A DNA stretch of 64,000 bases from Neolewinella lacunae (GCF_014349155.1 NZ_JACSIT010000034.1:1-64000), one strand, 5' to 3'. Shown: positions 15,758 to 25,018, counted from the stretch's first letter. Notes: generated from the letters alone by a model not told the origin. Numbers and translations are program-made.

Positions 15758-16030
15758 TTAGTTGATGCTGTCGGTCAACTTCTTGCCGGGCTTGAACTTA
15801 GCGACGGACTTGGCAGCAATCTTGATCGTTTCGCCGGTGCGGGGGTTACGACCCTCACGGCCGGGGCGCTGGCTCACCGAGAAGGTGCCGAAGCCTACGA
15901 GGCTGACCGTGTCACCGTCCTTCAGGGCAGTTTGAATGCTATCAATAGTGGCGCTGAGCGCGGCTTCAGCCTGGCTCTGCGTGATGCCGGCTTTTTCGGC
16001 GATGGACGCCACGAGATCTCCTTTATTCAT
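15758..16030 (-). CDS. hup: HU-family DNA-binding protein
   Basis: 90 residues, the full length of HU. The N-terminal helices begin MNKGDLVASIAEKAGITQSQAE. The beta-arm carries the signature GFGTFSVSQRPGREGRNPRTGE with the DNA-intercalating Asn-Pro-Arg tip. It bends and compacts DNA as a dimer. The gene stands alone, with its own terminator just downstream. Confidence 0.96.
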   Translation of the reverse strand: MNKGDLVASIAEKAGITQSQAEAALSATIDSIQTALKDGDTVSLVGFGTFSVSQRPGREGRNPRTGETIKIAAKSVAKFKPGKKLTDSIN

Positions 16031-16186
16031 TGGTTCAGGATTTAAATTGGATTAAGGGCGGCAAAGATTGGTCGGGAGCTACTCCCTTGCAACATTTTCG
16101 CCCGGAAAAATGAGTTTCTCAGGGGAATTCGTGCGTAAACGAACGATAATTGCGTTTTAGTGCTTACGCAGCAATCCTTCCAACGC

Positions 16187-16393
16187 ATGAAACAGTCCAA
16201 AGTTTACCTTTTTTCCCTCCTCCTTTTTGTGGGCATCCCGCTGATTTCCACGGGTTGCGCCCGCAAATCAGGCTGCGCAGCCATCCAGAGTACCGTGCGT
16301 CAGGATCTGCGCAAAGACGGTACGCCCAAGCAAAAGTCGTCGTCCAGCTTGTTCGATAAGAAGACCACCCGCAAAATGGGGCGTGGCCGCTAA
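16187..16393 (+). CDS. Small lipoprotein
   Basis: 68 residues starting at the ATG at 16187; the same frame is open from a GTG at 16160. It has a lipoprotein signal with lipobox LISTGC (MKQSKVYLFSLLLFVGIPLI before it). The mature part is short, basic and Lys/Ser-rich (RQDLRKDGTPKQKSSSS, TTRKMGRGR). I do not recognise a family. It converges with the GT2 gene, whose stop codon lies 10 nt away. Confidence 0.6.
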   Translation: MKQSKVYLFSLLLFVGIPLISTGCARKSGCAAIQSTVRQDLRKDGTPKQKSSSSLFDKKTTRKMGRGR

Positions 16394-16402
16394 GCGCATG
16401 GC

Positions 16403-17407
16403 CTACCCCGGGTTAACGGGATAGATGGGGCGTTCCAGATGGGCCTCGGTCGCCGTAGGGTCCGCCAGCACCACCGCGCTCCCCCTTTTGATTTCACGGA
16501 TGCGGTAGGGTCGCTTGTTCTGGCTTTCGTAGTAGGTCCGCATCAACACTTCCACGATGATGCCGACCGTGACGAGCTGAATGCCCGCCAACACCAGCAG
16601 TACGCCTAAAATCAGCAAGGGCCGACCCCAGACATCGTTGCCAAAAAGCTTCAGCACCAGGAGGTAGACGTTAATGGCTGCCCCGACGCTGAAGAGCAGG
16701 AGCCCCGACTGCGCAAAGAGGTGCATCGGCTTCTGGAGGTACTTCTTGAAGAAGAGCATCAGGAGTAAGTCGCTCACCACCTTAAACGTCCGCCCCAGCC
16801 CGTATTTGCTGACACCGAATTGCCGGGCGTGGTGCCGTACGGGAATCTGGGTAATCCGCGCACCTTCGAGGCTGGCCAGGACGGAGATGAAGCGGTGCAG
16901 CTCCCCGTAAATGCCCATGTCTTTGGCGATTTCGGCCCGGAACACTTTCAGGGCACAGCCGTAGTCGCGCAGGTGTACGCCACTCAGGTTGCGGATGATC
17001 CAGTTGGCAATGCGGCTGGGGATTTTGCGGAGCAGCGCCCCATCCTGTCGGTTGACGCGTTCACCGACCACGAGGTCCCACTCGCCGTGGGCGACCAGTT
17101 CGAGCATGGCCGGAAGGTCCAAAGGGTCATTTTGCAGGTCGCCGTCCATGGTGGCGATGTAATTGCCGCGCGCCACGTCAATGCCCGCCATCAGGGCCAG
17201 GCTTTGGCCGTAGTTTTTGCGGAATTCCACGACTACCAATCGCGGCTCATCGAGGGACTTCAGCTCCTGGAGGGTGCCATCGGTGCTGCCGTCGTCGACG
17301 TAAACGATCTCGTAGTCCATCCCCGCCAAAGCAGCATTGATGCGGCTGATGAGGGGCCGGATGTTTTCGCGCTCATTGTAAACGGTAACGACAACGGATA
17401 GTAGCAT
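16403..17407 (-). CDS. Glycosyltransferase family 2, polyprenol-phosphate sugar type
   Basis: 334 residues. The GT-A domain (1-230) shows VVVTVYNERENIRPL, YVDDGSTDGT and the metal-binding TMDGDLQNDP. Two C-terminal membrane helices follow (about 232-255 and 265-290), the plan of DPM1/ArnC/GtrB enzymes that charge undecaprenyl phosphate with a sugar. The product would feed a membrane glycosyltransferase such as the GT39-type protein encoded next (17519-19165). The ATG at 17407 lies 5 nt from a TACCTTTG box, so the mRNA may be leaderless. Confidence 0.9.
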   Translation of the reverse strand: MLLSVVVTVYNERENIRPLISRINAALAGMDYEIVYVDDGSTDGTLQELKSLDEPRLVVVEFRKNYGQSLALMAGIDVARGNYIATMDGDLQNDPLDLPAMLELVAHGEWDLVVGERVNRQDGALLRKIPSRIANWIIRNLSGVHLRDYGCALKVFRAEIAKDMGIYGELHRFISVLASLEGARITQIPVRHHARQFGVSKYGLGRTFKVVSDLLLMLFFKKYLQKPMHLFAQSGLLLFSVGAAINVYLLVLKLFGNDVWGRPLLILGVLLVLAGIQLVTVGIIVEVLMRTYYESQNKRPYRIREIKRGSAVVLADPTATEAHLERPIYPVNPG

Positions 17408-17412
17408 GACCG

Positions 17413-17420
17413 CAAAGGTA
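17413..17420 (-). promoter_or_regulatory. -7 box abutting the GT2 gene
   Basis: TACCTTTG on the minus strand is a perfect TAnnTTTG match. Only 5 nt (GCGGTC context) separate it from the ATG at 17407. Confidence 0.5.
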
Positions 17421-17442
17421 CGGGACCTGGGGGGGAGTTTTG

Positions 17443-17532
17443 TAGTTCAGTAGTTCATAGTTCATAGTTCATTGCATTGACTAGTGAACTAACGACTAGT
17501 GAACTAACGACTACTGAATTAGTGAACTAACG
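17443..17532. repeat. TAGTTCA/TGAACTA short repeat cluster
   Basis: About 90 bases of low complexity. TAGTTCA occurs four times at 17443-17470, then its complement TGAACTA occurs three times at about 17484-17528 within AGTGAACTAACG units. The two halves are inverted and could fold back. The cluster runs into the 3' end of the GT39 gene and supplies its last codons. Confidence 0.6.
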
Positions 17533-19165
17533 CCTCCCCAAGCCCCGTCCCCATGCCATCGCGCAGGGGTTCTTCCAGGGGGATGGGTCCGGCGGGTGGG
17601 TTGGGGAGCGTGCCCAGGGGGTAGTAGGTGCGCAGGTGCCGGAGGTAGATGCTGTCCTGGGGCAGCACCTCCACGCCGGGATACTGGAGGGGTGAGATGA
17701 TGTACAAGGTCTGGGGAGCAAAGTCTTGCCACTGCCGGGGAATGACGCGGCCCCGGGCCATGCTCAGGTAGTAGCCAGTGGCGGGTTCGATGAGGGTGTA
17801 AGCAAAAATGGCGACCGAATCCTGGGGGTGCGCGCGCATGGCGGCGGTGGCCGTTTCCCGCACTGCCAGGGCCCGTTCGCTGCTGGCCGCGCGGGTGGGC
17901 AAGACGAAGAAATTGAACCCAATCCGCAACAAGAGCAGGAAAATGGCGAAGAGCAGGAGCAATTGACTTTCCTTGCGCCACGCTGCGACGCACACCGCAC
18001 CTGCGGCCGCGCCCACCGTCAAACTCTTGACCCAGGCCAGCGGTACCCCTTGCGTAGCCTCCAGAAGGGGAACGAAGGGCATCACCACCGCGCAGAGCGT
18101 CATCAGGCCCAGCAGCAGATAGCGCAAGGCCCGGTACGTGCGCGTACGGCGCGCCTGATGGCCCACGTGCAGGTGCAAAAGGCTGCCAAACAGGAGCGGA
18201 AAGAGCATCAAAAGGTAGCGGGGGTACACGTTGGGCGAAAGCCAGTACACGGGTAGATTGGCCAGAAACACCACCAGGCAAAAGGCCGCAAAATCATTTT
18301 TCCTGAGCCGCCGCCAGCTACCCCGCTGGAAGAGATAGACCAGCAGAAGGGTCCAGGGCAGAAAATGGTAGCTCATCTCGAAGGGAAAAGCCAGCAGGTG
18401 CTGCACCAGGTCACCCACGCCGTGGGCGACGGCCGTCCGCTTCCCACTTTCCAAAAAAAGCCGTTCGAAGACCTTCGGGAGATCAACGTAGTAGCTGTAC
18501 TGCCAGTAGTAAAGCCCCAGCACGGCCAGGCAACCCAGGCCGCTCAGCAGGTGGGCGGGCCGCAGGAGTTGCTTCCACGCCCGCGTCCAGGCCAGCAGCG
18601 CCAGCAGCGTAATGCCCTGGAAGACGAAAGCGGGTAAGCCCTTGAGCAGGAAGCCAACCGCCGTCAGGGCGTAACTCCAGGCAAAAGCCCTGGTCCACTC
18701 CCCCCGCCGGCCGTAGGTGTACAGCAGCATCACCTGGGCGTACACCACGAAGCTGAAAGTGACGTCGATGAGGGCCAACATGCTGTCCCAAAACAACATG
18801 CGCCCGCAGGTGATGACCGTCAGGGCGTGCACGGCGGCCAGGTACTGCGAAAAATGCTGCCGGCTGAAGTGGTAGGCAGTGGCCGCAAAAGCCACCAGCG
18901 CCAGCGTCGTAGGCAGGCGTGCAGCCCACTCACTCGCCCCACCGTGGAGGTAGAAACTCAGGGCCAGCACCCAGTTCCAGAGCGGGGGCTTGTTCAGGTA
19001 AGCGTCGGCGTGCAGGGTAGGAAAAATAAAGTTGCCACTCCAGAGCATTTCCTGTGCGACCAGAGAACGGATGGCCTCATCATCGATGAAGACCACCGCC
19101 CCGAGGTGAATCAGCAGGGCGGCGGGCAGCAGGAGCAGCGCAAGGAGAAAGAGTTTCTGGCGCAC
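17519..19165 (-). CDS. ArnT/PMT-like membrane glycosyltransferase (GT39 type)
   Basis: 548 residues with about a dozen membrane helices. The first periplasmic loop holds the acidic pair expected of the GT-C fold (FIDDEAIRSLVAQEM), followed by NKPPLWNW, typical of ArnT-like enzymes that transfer a sugar from undecaprenyl phosphate to lipid A or protein. The start is a GTG at 19165 and overlaps the stop of the upstream gene (TAGTG), suggesting translational coupling. An exact copy of the 18-bp dispersed repeat (17997-18014) is read in frame as GAAAGA within a hydrophobic stretch. The GT2 enzyme at 16403-17407 is a plausible donor-making partner. Confidence 0.88.
   Translation of the reverse strand: MRQKLFLLALLLLPAALLIHLGAVVFIDDEAIRSLVAQEMLWSGNFIFPTLHADAYLNKPPLWNWVLALSFYLHGGASEWAARLPTTLALVAFAATAYHFSRQHFSQYLAAVHALTVITCGRMLFWDSMLALIDVTFSFVVYAQVMLLYTYGRRGEWTRAFAWSYALTAVGFLLKGLPAFVFQGITLLALLAWTRAWKQLLRPAHLLSGLGCLAVLGLYYWQYSYYVDLPKVFERLFLESGKRTAVAHGVGDLVQHLLAFPFEMSYHFLPWTLLLVYLFQRGSWRRLRKNDFAAFCLVVFLANLPVYWLSPNVYPRYLLMLFPLLFGSLLHLHVGHQARRTRTYRALRYLLLGLMTLCAVVMPFVPLLEATQGVPLAWVKSLTVGAAAGAVCVAAWRKESQLLLLFAIFLLLLRIGFNFFVLPTRAASSERALAVRETATAAMRAHPQDSVAIFAYTLIEPATGYYLSMARGRVIPRQWQDFAPQTLYIISPLQYPGVEVLPQDSIYLRHLRTYYPLGTLPNPPAGPIPLEEPLRDGMGTGLGEALVH
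17997..18014 (+). repeat. Dispersed 18-bp NotI box inside the GT39 gene
   Basis: An exact GCACCTGCGGCCGCGCCC, read on the minus strand as Gly-Ala-Ala-Ala-Gly-Ala in a membrane helix of the glycosyltransferase. The frame is not broken. Confidence 0.85.
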
Positions 19166-20691
19166 TACTTAACCATTACTTCGTAAAGATGACTGGCGCT
19201 GACCAGCTGTCCTGTGGCGGAGCGGGCCACCACCACTACGCGGTAGTTGCCATAATCGTCGGTGGCCGGAAGCTCAAAGGTGGCCGAAGCGGTACCGCTG
19301 CCCGTCGTCCAGTACAGCAGCGGGGAAAGGGCCGGGACGTCATCCTCCGCCGGACGGCGTACGGGAAAGTCGAGCGAGGGCTGAAGGCCTTTTACGGTCA
19401 GCAGATCGTCGGCATCAGCGGCGGGGAATTTCTGGGCGGGCCGCAGGGTTTCGATCTGAACGACCCCGTTGTTGCCCAGGGCCGGGAAGTCGCGCCGCAG
19501 TTCGGCACCCACGTAGTAAAACGCCAGGTAGCTGACCTCGGCGGGCGAGAGGCGATTGACGTAATTGTCGTCCCGCGTAAGCTTTCCGTCGACGATGTAA
19601 AGCGGGTTTTCGGCGAAGAAGCGCTGGTTGGGGGCGTTGTAAAGTTGGGCGGAGTACTGTTCTTTTTTCAACCGCACGCGCAGTTCCCCGGCCACCTCTT
19701 TAAAGAAAGTGTACATATCGGGGAAGGCCTTGTAGTCCTGCACGGCAAAATCGCGGTTGGGCTTGAGCGACTTGCGTTTTTCGGCCGCCGGGCTGGCCTC
19801 GAGTTCCGTTTCGACGGTGGCGAAGAGTTGGTAGATTTTCTGTCGGCGGCGGTAGAGATCGAGGTAGGTGGCCACGGTTTGCGTCAGCGGCGGAGCCTGG
19901 GTCAGGGCGGGCAGGCGGAGGGTCAACAGGCTTGGGCGGAGATCGATCCCCTCCAGGGCCCGGGCCTGCACCGTCTTTTGTCCTTCGAAGCCGGGCAATT
20001 CCAGGGAGAAGTCGCCGTTGGCTTCCGTTTTTGCGAAGCCGAAGGCGAACCTTGCCGGGTCGAAGACGGGCAGCAGGTTGGTTTGGAAAGGTTCAGCAGC
20101 GGCGGTCAGGGCCCGGGCGGGGTAAAAGAGGGTGTCCCGCCAGGGTCCGCTGCCCTGCGTGGTGCTTTCTACGACGGTGGCGGCGTTGGTTCCCAGCAAA
20201 TCGGCGTTGAACACACTGACGCTATAGGCTCCGTTTTCCAGTCCGTCAATCGTCACCCGGTTTCCCGCTAAGGTCAGTTTAAGGGCACCAGCCGTCGGGG
20301 GCACGGGAGCCGGGTCGGCCACCAAAGCCCCGGCCTCCGGGCGTTTGTTTTCGTAGACGGGGTGCTGAAAGGTGCCCAGATCGGCCGTCGTCGCGGCGCC
20401 GGTGCGCGCACTCAGGGCCAGGCGGTAGTAGCCTGTTTTCAGGGCGAAGGGCCAGCGGTAGTGGCCAGCGGCGCGGCCGGCGGCGTCGGTAGCCAGGAAA
20501 AAATAGTCGATCTCGCTGCCGTCGGGTGCATAAATCCCCACGCGCACCTTCGGAGGAGCGGGCTGGGGCAGGTAGACGGAGAACCAGGTGACCTCACCGG
20601 CAATGTGGAACGGACGATCGAGGTGGAGTGCCGACTGGGCCGGCAATGCCGCCGCAACCAGCAGCAAAAACAGGAAGAAGACGTAACGCAT
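19165..20691 (-). CDS. Secreted MG2-like (macroglobulin-type) surface protein
   Basis: 508 residues from the ATG at 20691, which begins a signal peptide (MRYVFFLFLLLVAAALPAQS); a GTG at 20709 is less likely. The N-terminal 100 residues (RPFHIAGEVTWFSVYLPQP, then GHYRWPFALKTGYYRLALS) resemble the MG2 beta-sandwich seen in Bacteroidota surface proteins. A later part (YNAPNQRFFAENPLYIVDGKL) recalls plug-domain sequences of TonB-linked proteins. It is encoded in a minus-strand block after a TonB receptor and a DUF4249 lipoprotein, and overlaps the GT39 gene by one base. The function is unknown; outer-membrane location is inferred. Confidence 0.7.
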   Translation of the reverse strand: MRYVFFLFLLLVAAALPAQSALHLDRPFHIAGEVTWFSVYLPQPAPPKVRVGIYAPDGSEIDYFFLATDAAGRAAGHYRWPFALKTGYYRLALSARTGAATTADLGTFQHPVYENKRPEAGALVADPAPVPPTAGALKLTLAGNRVTIDGLENGAYSVSVFNADLLGTNAATVVESTTQGSGPWRDTLFYPARALTAAAEPFQTNLLPVFDPARFAFGFAKTEANGDFSLELPGFEGQKTVQARALEGIDLRPSLLTLRLPALTQAPPLTQTVATYLDLYRRRQKIYQLFATVETELEASPAAEKRKSLKPNRDFAVQDYKAFPDMYTFFKEVAGELRVRLKKEQYSAQLYNAPNQRFFAENPLYIVDGKLTRDDNYVNRLSPAEVSYLAFYYVGAELRRDFPALGNNGVVQIETLRPAQKFPAADADDLLTVKGLQPSLDFPVRRPAEDDVPALSPLLYWTTGSGTASATFELPATDDYGNYRVVVVARSATGQLVSASHLYEVMVK

Positions 20692-20764
20692 GGCGGGATA
20701 TTTTTCCACGGTGGTATGGATGGGTAGGCGGATCAGCTTAAGCCAGGGCTAAACCCCGGCGGCG

Positions 20765-21874
20765 CTAAAAGGGGAACCAGACCGGGCGCGGTAGTTCCGA
20801 ACCCTCGATCCGCAGGCAGTCGTCGCAACTGTTGGGCTGGGGGTTGGGCGAGGGCGAACGGACCAGCGGGCAGAAGCGGCCGGGGTTATCCGCCTGGGCC
20901 GGAGAAATGGGTACCCGGACTTCCGAGCGGCTGGTTGCGTAGAAAAAGCCGAAGACATTGGAGGTCAGTCCGTTCACGTCGCGGGCGTTGCCGACGATGG
21001 GTCCACCGGGTGGCTCAAAGATGCTGGATTCGGTACTCGCGATGCGGCGGACCTGATCAAAGTATTCGTAAGCCGCCCGGCTCAGGGCTTCCTGGTAAAT
21101 GGTCATTACGTTGCCTTCAGCGTAGCGGAAGTCGCGGGCTTGGGCGGCGAGGGGAAAATTGTCCACCCGATTGGCGGGAACGTCGAGGCTGTTGAGCAGG
21201 AAGAGGTCGTTGCCTTCAAAAGGCTGGGTGACGTAGCAGACCTTGGGGTCGTTTTCGTTGAAGGGGAAGATTCCCGGTTCGTCGGTCACCTTCCAGGTTT
21301 GCTCCAGGGTCCAGCGGATGAAGGCGGGGCTGCCGTCGGGGTAGCGGATGGGCCCGGAAATGTTGTACGCGAAGCCGGGGACCATGATTTCGTCACCGGC
21401 AGCGTTGAGCCGCGTCACGGTGCTTGGTTCTCCGCTGGCGCCGTCGGGGGCGAGGGGGGCGGGTAAGACGTCAAAGTCGGTCTCGTAGGCTTCGCCCTCG
21501 CGGGTGGCCACGCGTACGCGGTAGCCCAGGCCCGGCGCGACCAGGAAGTCGGGGTCTCCGGCGGGGATGGTAGCGCGGTAGGCACCGTCGCGGAAGGGAA
21601 GGCTCAAAGTCTGCCCTTCGCTGTTCTCCAGCACCACGGTGGCGTTGGCGACTTGGTCCGGGCGGTTGGAGTTTTCGAAGCGGAAGAGGCGTTCGAGGCG
21701 GATGCGCACGTCGCTGGGCGCACCCGCGTTGATGCGGCCCTGCAAGACGATGCCCTCGGGGAGGGCGGCGCCTTGGTTGAGGTCAATTTCGTCGAGGCAG
21801 GAAAAAAGCGCCAGGGCGAGCAACAGAGCTGGCAAAGCGTGGCGGAGGGCGAAGGGGAAGTGCTGCACGGGCAT
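20765..21874 (-). CDS. DUF4249-type lipoprotein
   Basis: 369 residues starting at the ATG at 21874, which opens a lipoprotein signal (lipobox ALALFSC). The sequence LDEIDLN after the lipid Cys, the beta-rich first domain (VLQGRINAGAPSDVRIRLER) and the Cys-rich end (PNSCDDCLRIEGSELPRPVWF) fit the DUF4249 family. These lipoproteins are routinely encoded directly downstream of TonB receptors in Bacteroidota, as here (receptor stop 20 nt upstream). They are thought to be surface partners of the receptor; the ligand is unknown. Confidence 0.85.
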   Translation of the reverse strand: MPVQHFPFALRHALPALLLALALFSCLDEIDLNQGAALPEGIVLQGRINAGAPSDVRIRLERLFRFENSNRPDQVANATVVLENSEGQTLSLPFRDGAYRATIPAGDPDFLVAPGLGYRVRVATREGEAYETDFDVLPAPLAPDGASGEPSTVTRLNAAGDEIMVPGFAYNISGPIRYPDGSPAFIRWTLEQTWKVTDEPGIFPFNENDPKVCYVTQPFEGNDLFLLNSLDVPANRVDNFPLAAQARDFRYAEGNVMTIYQEALSRAAYEYFDQVRRIASTESSIFEPPGGPIVGNARDVNGLTSNVFGFFYATSRSEVRVPISPAQADNPGRFCPLVRSPSPNPQPNSCDDCLRIEGSELPRPVWFPF

Positions 21875-21894
21875 CGGGAGTTGGGGTTGGGCGC

Positions 21895-24600
21895 TTAGCG
21901 CGTTTCGATGTTGAAGGTGACGGCGGGAAAGACGGTGCCCAAAACAGCCAGCTGGTTGGCCACGTTGGTTTGGTCGGGGGCCTGGGTGTAAAAGACGGAA
22001 AAGGCGTTCCTGCGGCCGTAGACGTTGTAGAGGGAGATCGTCCAACTGGTCTGGAAGTTTTTCGTTTTGTTGTAGCCTTTGCCCAGGGTGTAGGCCAGGT
22101 CGAGGCGGTGGTAGTCGGGGATGCGCACGGCGTTGCGGTCGCTGTACACCGGAACGGTCAGGCCGTTTTCCACGCGGTAATTCCCGACGGGTGCGGTTAC
22201 GGGCCGGCCGGTGCGGTAGGTAAAGTTCGCCGTCAGGGTGTTCCGCTGGTTGGGGTTCCAGTTGATGGTGGTCACGAAATTGTGGGGTTTATCGAAGTTG
22301 CTGTTGTAGTAGTTGCCGTTGTTGATGCCCGCAATCTTGCGCTGGGTGGAAGAAAAAGTGTAGCTGACCAGGCCATTGAGCACCCCCACCTTGCGCTTGG
22401 CGCTCAGCTCCAGGCCGTAGGCACGCCCTTCGCCGATCAGGATTTCCGTTTCCAGGGTGGGGTTGACGATCACCTCGGCAAAGTCGCGGTAATCCCAGAG
22501 CTGGTCGATCCGGCGGCCGTAGACTTCAGCGCCCAGCTCAATGTTGTTGTCTTCCTGGTTGAGGAAGTAGCCCAGGGAAAAGTTGTGGGAGAGGAAAGGC
22601 GGAATGTAGGTCGTACTCAGCTGGTACTGCGAACTGGGCGTAGGGGAATCGCTGACGAAAATCTGGTTGAGGAACTGGGCAGTGCGGCTGTAGCCCCCCC
22701 GGATGGAAGCGTTGGCGTTGAGGCGGAAGCGCAAGCTCACGCGCGGTTGCAGGCTGTTGTAGGCCGCCATGACCTCACCCGCACCGTAGCGGATGGAGTC
22801 GGTCAGCCGCCCCCGCCGCGGAACACCGTCTTCGTACTGGAATTCCGTGCCCGGCCCCAGAAAGCGGTAATTGGTAAAGCGCAGCCCGCCGGAAATGCTG
22901 AAGCGGTTCGAGACCGTGTAATCCGCACTGGCAAAAAGGCTGGCTTCCATGCCCTGCTCTTCTTCCAGGGCCTGCCCGGGCGTCAGGGATTCGGGGGTGG
23001 CCGGACTGCGATCACCGGGGTTGACCCAGAACTGGTTGATGTCCAGCCCGCCCTGCAATTGCAGGTCTTTGGAGGCTTCGTAAAAGAAAGTGGGTTTCAC
23101 CGTCAGGTAGCGAATGCCGTTGTTGACCACTTCGGCCGTCAGGCTGCGCAGGTCGCTCTGGCTGCTCTGGTAATCGTTGTACACCAGGCTGAAATCGGCG
23201 TAAAACTGGTCGCTAAAGATCTGCTTCCAGGTGGCCTGGCCCATAACCGTGCCGTAGTCGAAGGCAAAAGTATTGTTGTAATTGAACTCATCCTGCGAGC
23301 CGTAGCCCTGGAGGATGAGGGTGGATTTATCGCCAATGCGCTGCGTCAGCCGCAGGTTGCCATCGAAGAAAAACGTTGCGCTGTTCTTCACTTCTTCTAC
23401 GCTAGCCAGTTTGATGGCCCAGTTGGCGTAGCTGGAACGCGCGCCGAAAATGAAGCTGCTTTGGTCTTTCACGATGGGCCCTTCCACCATAATCCGGCCA
23501 GTTACCGGCCCGATGCCCGCTTTGACGCGGTGGCGCTCGAAATTGCCATCGCGCATTTGCACGTCGAGCACCGAGGCCAGCCGCCCCCCGAAACGGGCGG
23601 GAATGTTGGCCTTGTACAGGTCTACGCTCTTGATCAGGTCGGCGTTGTAGGTACTGAAAAAGCCCAGGGCGTGGCTGGAGTTGATGAGCGCGCCGTTGTC
23701 CATCAACAGCAGGTTCTGGTCAATTTCACCGCCCCGGACGTTGAACCCCGAAGCGCCTTCGCCAATGGAGCTGACGCCGGGGTTGAGCAGCAGGGCCTTC
23801 ACCACGTCGGTTTCCCCCATGAAGGTGGGGAGCTTTTCGAGCTGGGCCATATCCAGGCGTTGTACGCCGGCCTGTACGCGGCCGACGTTGGCATCGACGG
23901 CCTGCTCGGTAACCACAATTTCGGTCAGGTTGGTAGCGCTGGCACCGAGCGCAATATCGAAGGTTCCGCTGCCCTGGACGCGTACCGGACGCAGGTTAGT
24001 GCCGAAGCCGACGTAGCTGATGACCAGGGTATAGTCTCCCGGGCGGAGCCGGAGTTCGTAATTGCCCTCCGCGTCCGTCACCGCCGCCGTGGTGCTGTTC
24101 TCCACCTGAATGGTGGCCCCGATGAAGGTTTCGCCGCTCTGCTGGTCGGTCACTTGGCCTTTGACGGTGGCCAGCCCGTCGGTTTCCAGCGTTTCCAGCG
24201 CGCCAATGTAGGCGGGGCCTTCCTGCCCTTCGCGGGTGGGCGGCGCGGCGGTGCGGGCGGCCACGGCGGCGTAGTAGGCCGCGTCAAACTCGGTACCGAT
24301 GGTGATGGCCGGGCCAACCACGAAGATGCGCTCGCGGTAGTCGATAAAATCCAGCAAGGTGCCCTTCAGGATGGCGTCGAGGGCCTCGCGGACGGTCGCC
24401 TGCCGTAAGTCCAGGTCAATAGCCCCCTTCGGCACCTGGTCTTCCTGGAAAAAGATCGTCACGGGCAGGCCGTCGTTGATCGTCCGGAGCGCCTCGGTCC
24501 GGGTAATGGCCGTGCGTTTCAGGTCCAGGGTCAGGGCTTCCTGGGCGCTGACGCAGGTGCAGAGCAAGGTGACAAGAGCAAGGCAGAGAAAGTGTTTCAT
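21895..24600 (-). CDS. TonB-dependent receptor with STN and carboxypeptidase-regulatory domains
   Basis: A 901-residue outer-membrane receptor. The ATG at 24600 begins a signal peptide (MKHFLCLALVTLLCTCVSAQ). An STN domain follows (about 30-105, ending FIDYRERIFVVG), then a carboxypeptidase-regulatory beta domain (VKGQVTDQQSGETFIGATI, about 155-235), the plug (NVRGGEIDQNLLLMDN, LYKANIPARFGGRLASVLDV) and a large beta-barrel ending in VTFNIETR. STN domains normally talk to an anti-sigma factor, but no FecR or ECF sigma gene is adjacent. It heads a block with the DUF4249 and MG2-like genes. The substrate is unknown. Confidence 0.93.
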   Translation of the reverse strand: MKHFLCLALVTLLCTCVSAQEALTLDLKRTAITRTEALRTINDGLPVTIFFQEDQVPKGAIDLDLRQATVREALDAILKGTLLDFIDYRERIFVVGPAITIGTEFDAAYYAAVAARTAAPPTREGQEGPAYIGALETLETDGLATVKGQVTDQQSGETFIGATIQVENSTTAAVTDAEGNYELRLRPGDYTLVISYVGFGTNLRPVRVQGSGTFDIALGASATNLTEIVVTEQAVDANVGRVQAGVQRLDMAQLEKLPTFMGETDVVKALLLNPGVSSIGEGASGFNVRGGEIDQNLLLMDNGALINSSHALGFFSTYNADLIKSVDLYKANIPARFGGRLASVLDVQMRDGNFERHRVKAGIGPVTGRIMVEGPIVKDQSSFIFGARSSYANWAIKLASVEEVKNSATFFFDGNLRLTQRIGDKSTLILQGYGSQDEFNYNNTFAFDYGTVMGQATWKQIFSDQFYADFSLVYNDYQSSQSDLRSLTAEVVNNGIRYLTVKPTFFYEASKDLQLQGGLDINQFWVNPGDRSPATPESLTPGQALEEEQGMEASLFASADYTVSNRFSISGGLRFTNYRFLGPGTEFQYEDGVPRRGRLTDSIRYGAGEVMAAYNSLQPRVSLRFRLNANASIRGGYSRTAQFLNQIFVSDSPTPSSQYQLSTTYIPPFLSHNFSLGYFLNQEDNNIELGAEVYGRRIDQLWDYRDFAEVIVNPTLETEILIGEGRAYGLELSAKRKVGVLNGLVSYTFSSTQRKIAGINNGNYYNSNFDKPHNFVTTINWNPNQRNTLTANFTYRTGRPVTAPVGNYRVENGLTVPVYSDRNAVRIPDYHRLDLAYTLGKGYNKTKNFQTSWTISLYNVYGRRNAFSVFYTQAPDQTNVANQLAVLGTVFPAVTFNIETR

Positions 24601-24844
24601 ACTAGTGCGGGTGGGGCTATTGGTCAATGTGCGCGATCTGGTCCACGCGGATGGAACGTCAGGGGGGTATTGCTCCCCGCCGGGCGGGCCAGCGGAACCC
24701 CCTCCCCGGAGCAGGGTACCCGGCAAAGCTAAGGATTCATCCGGGCTATTTACGCCGCAGGCCCCACCCGCGTGCCTCTTTGCGTACGGCGACGGACGAA
24801 ACTACCCGCCCCAGACCCTTTCATCGCCGTTCAACCGGGCCCCG

Positions 24845-24862
24845 GCACCTGCGGCCGCGCCC
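24845..24862 (+). repeat. Dispersed 18-bp NotI box
   Basis: An exact GCACCTGCGGCCGCGCCC between the divergent TonB-receptor and S41-protease genes. Confidence 0.85.
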
Positions 24863-24987
24863 GTCCAGCGCGGAGTAAAATCTGGTTAAAACGCCGTTAA
24901 AGCCAGGTGACTTCCCCGCCTTACACAACCCAAACCCCCTCTGAAACATTTAATATCCGGATTTTGCAAAGACCGCTACCGATTGGG

Positions 24988-25018
24988 TTGGCCAAGCCGC
25001 CGCTGCAACTTAAATTTG
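24988..25018 (+). promoter_or_regulatory. Predicted promoter of the S41 protease gene
   Basis: TTG (24988-24990), a 20-nt spacer and TAAATTTG (25011-25018) match the Bacteroidota primary-sigma consensus TTG-N19/21-TAnnTTTG. It is the only promoter in the window where both elements were clear. The leader to the ATG at 25138 would be about 110 nt. Confidence 0.55.

Noticed and set aside
21970-24408. 812-codon open frame antisense to the STN TonB receptor
   Set aside because: Long antisense frames are expected in GC-rich coding DNA; the receptor frame carries all domain signatures.
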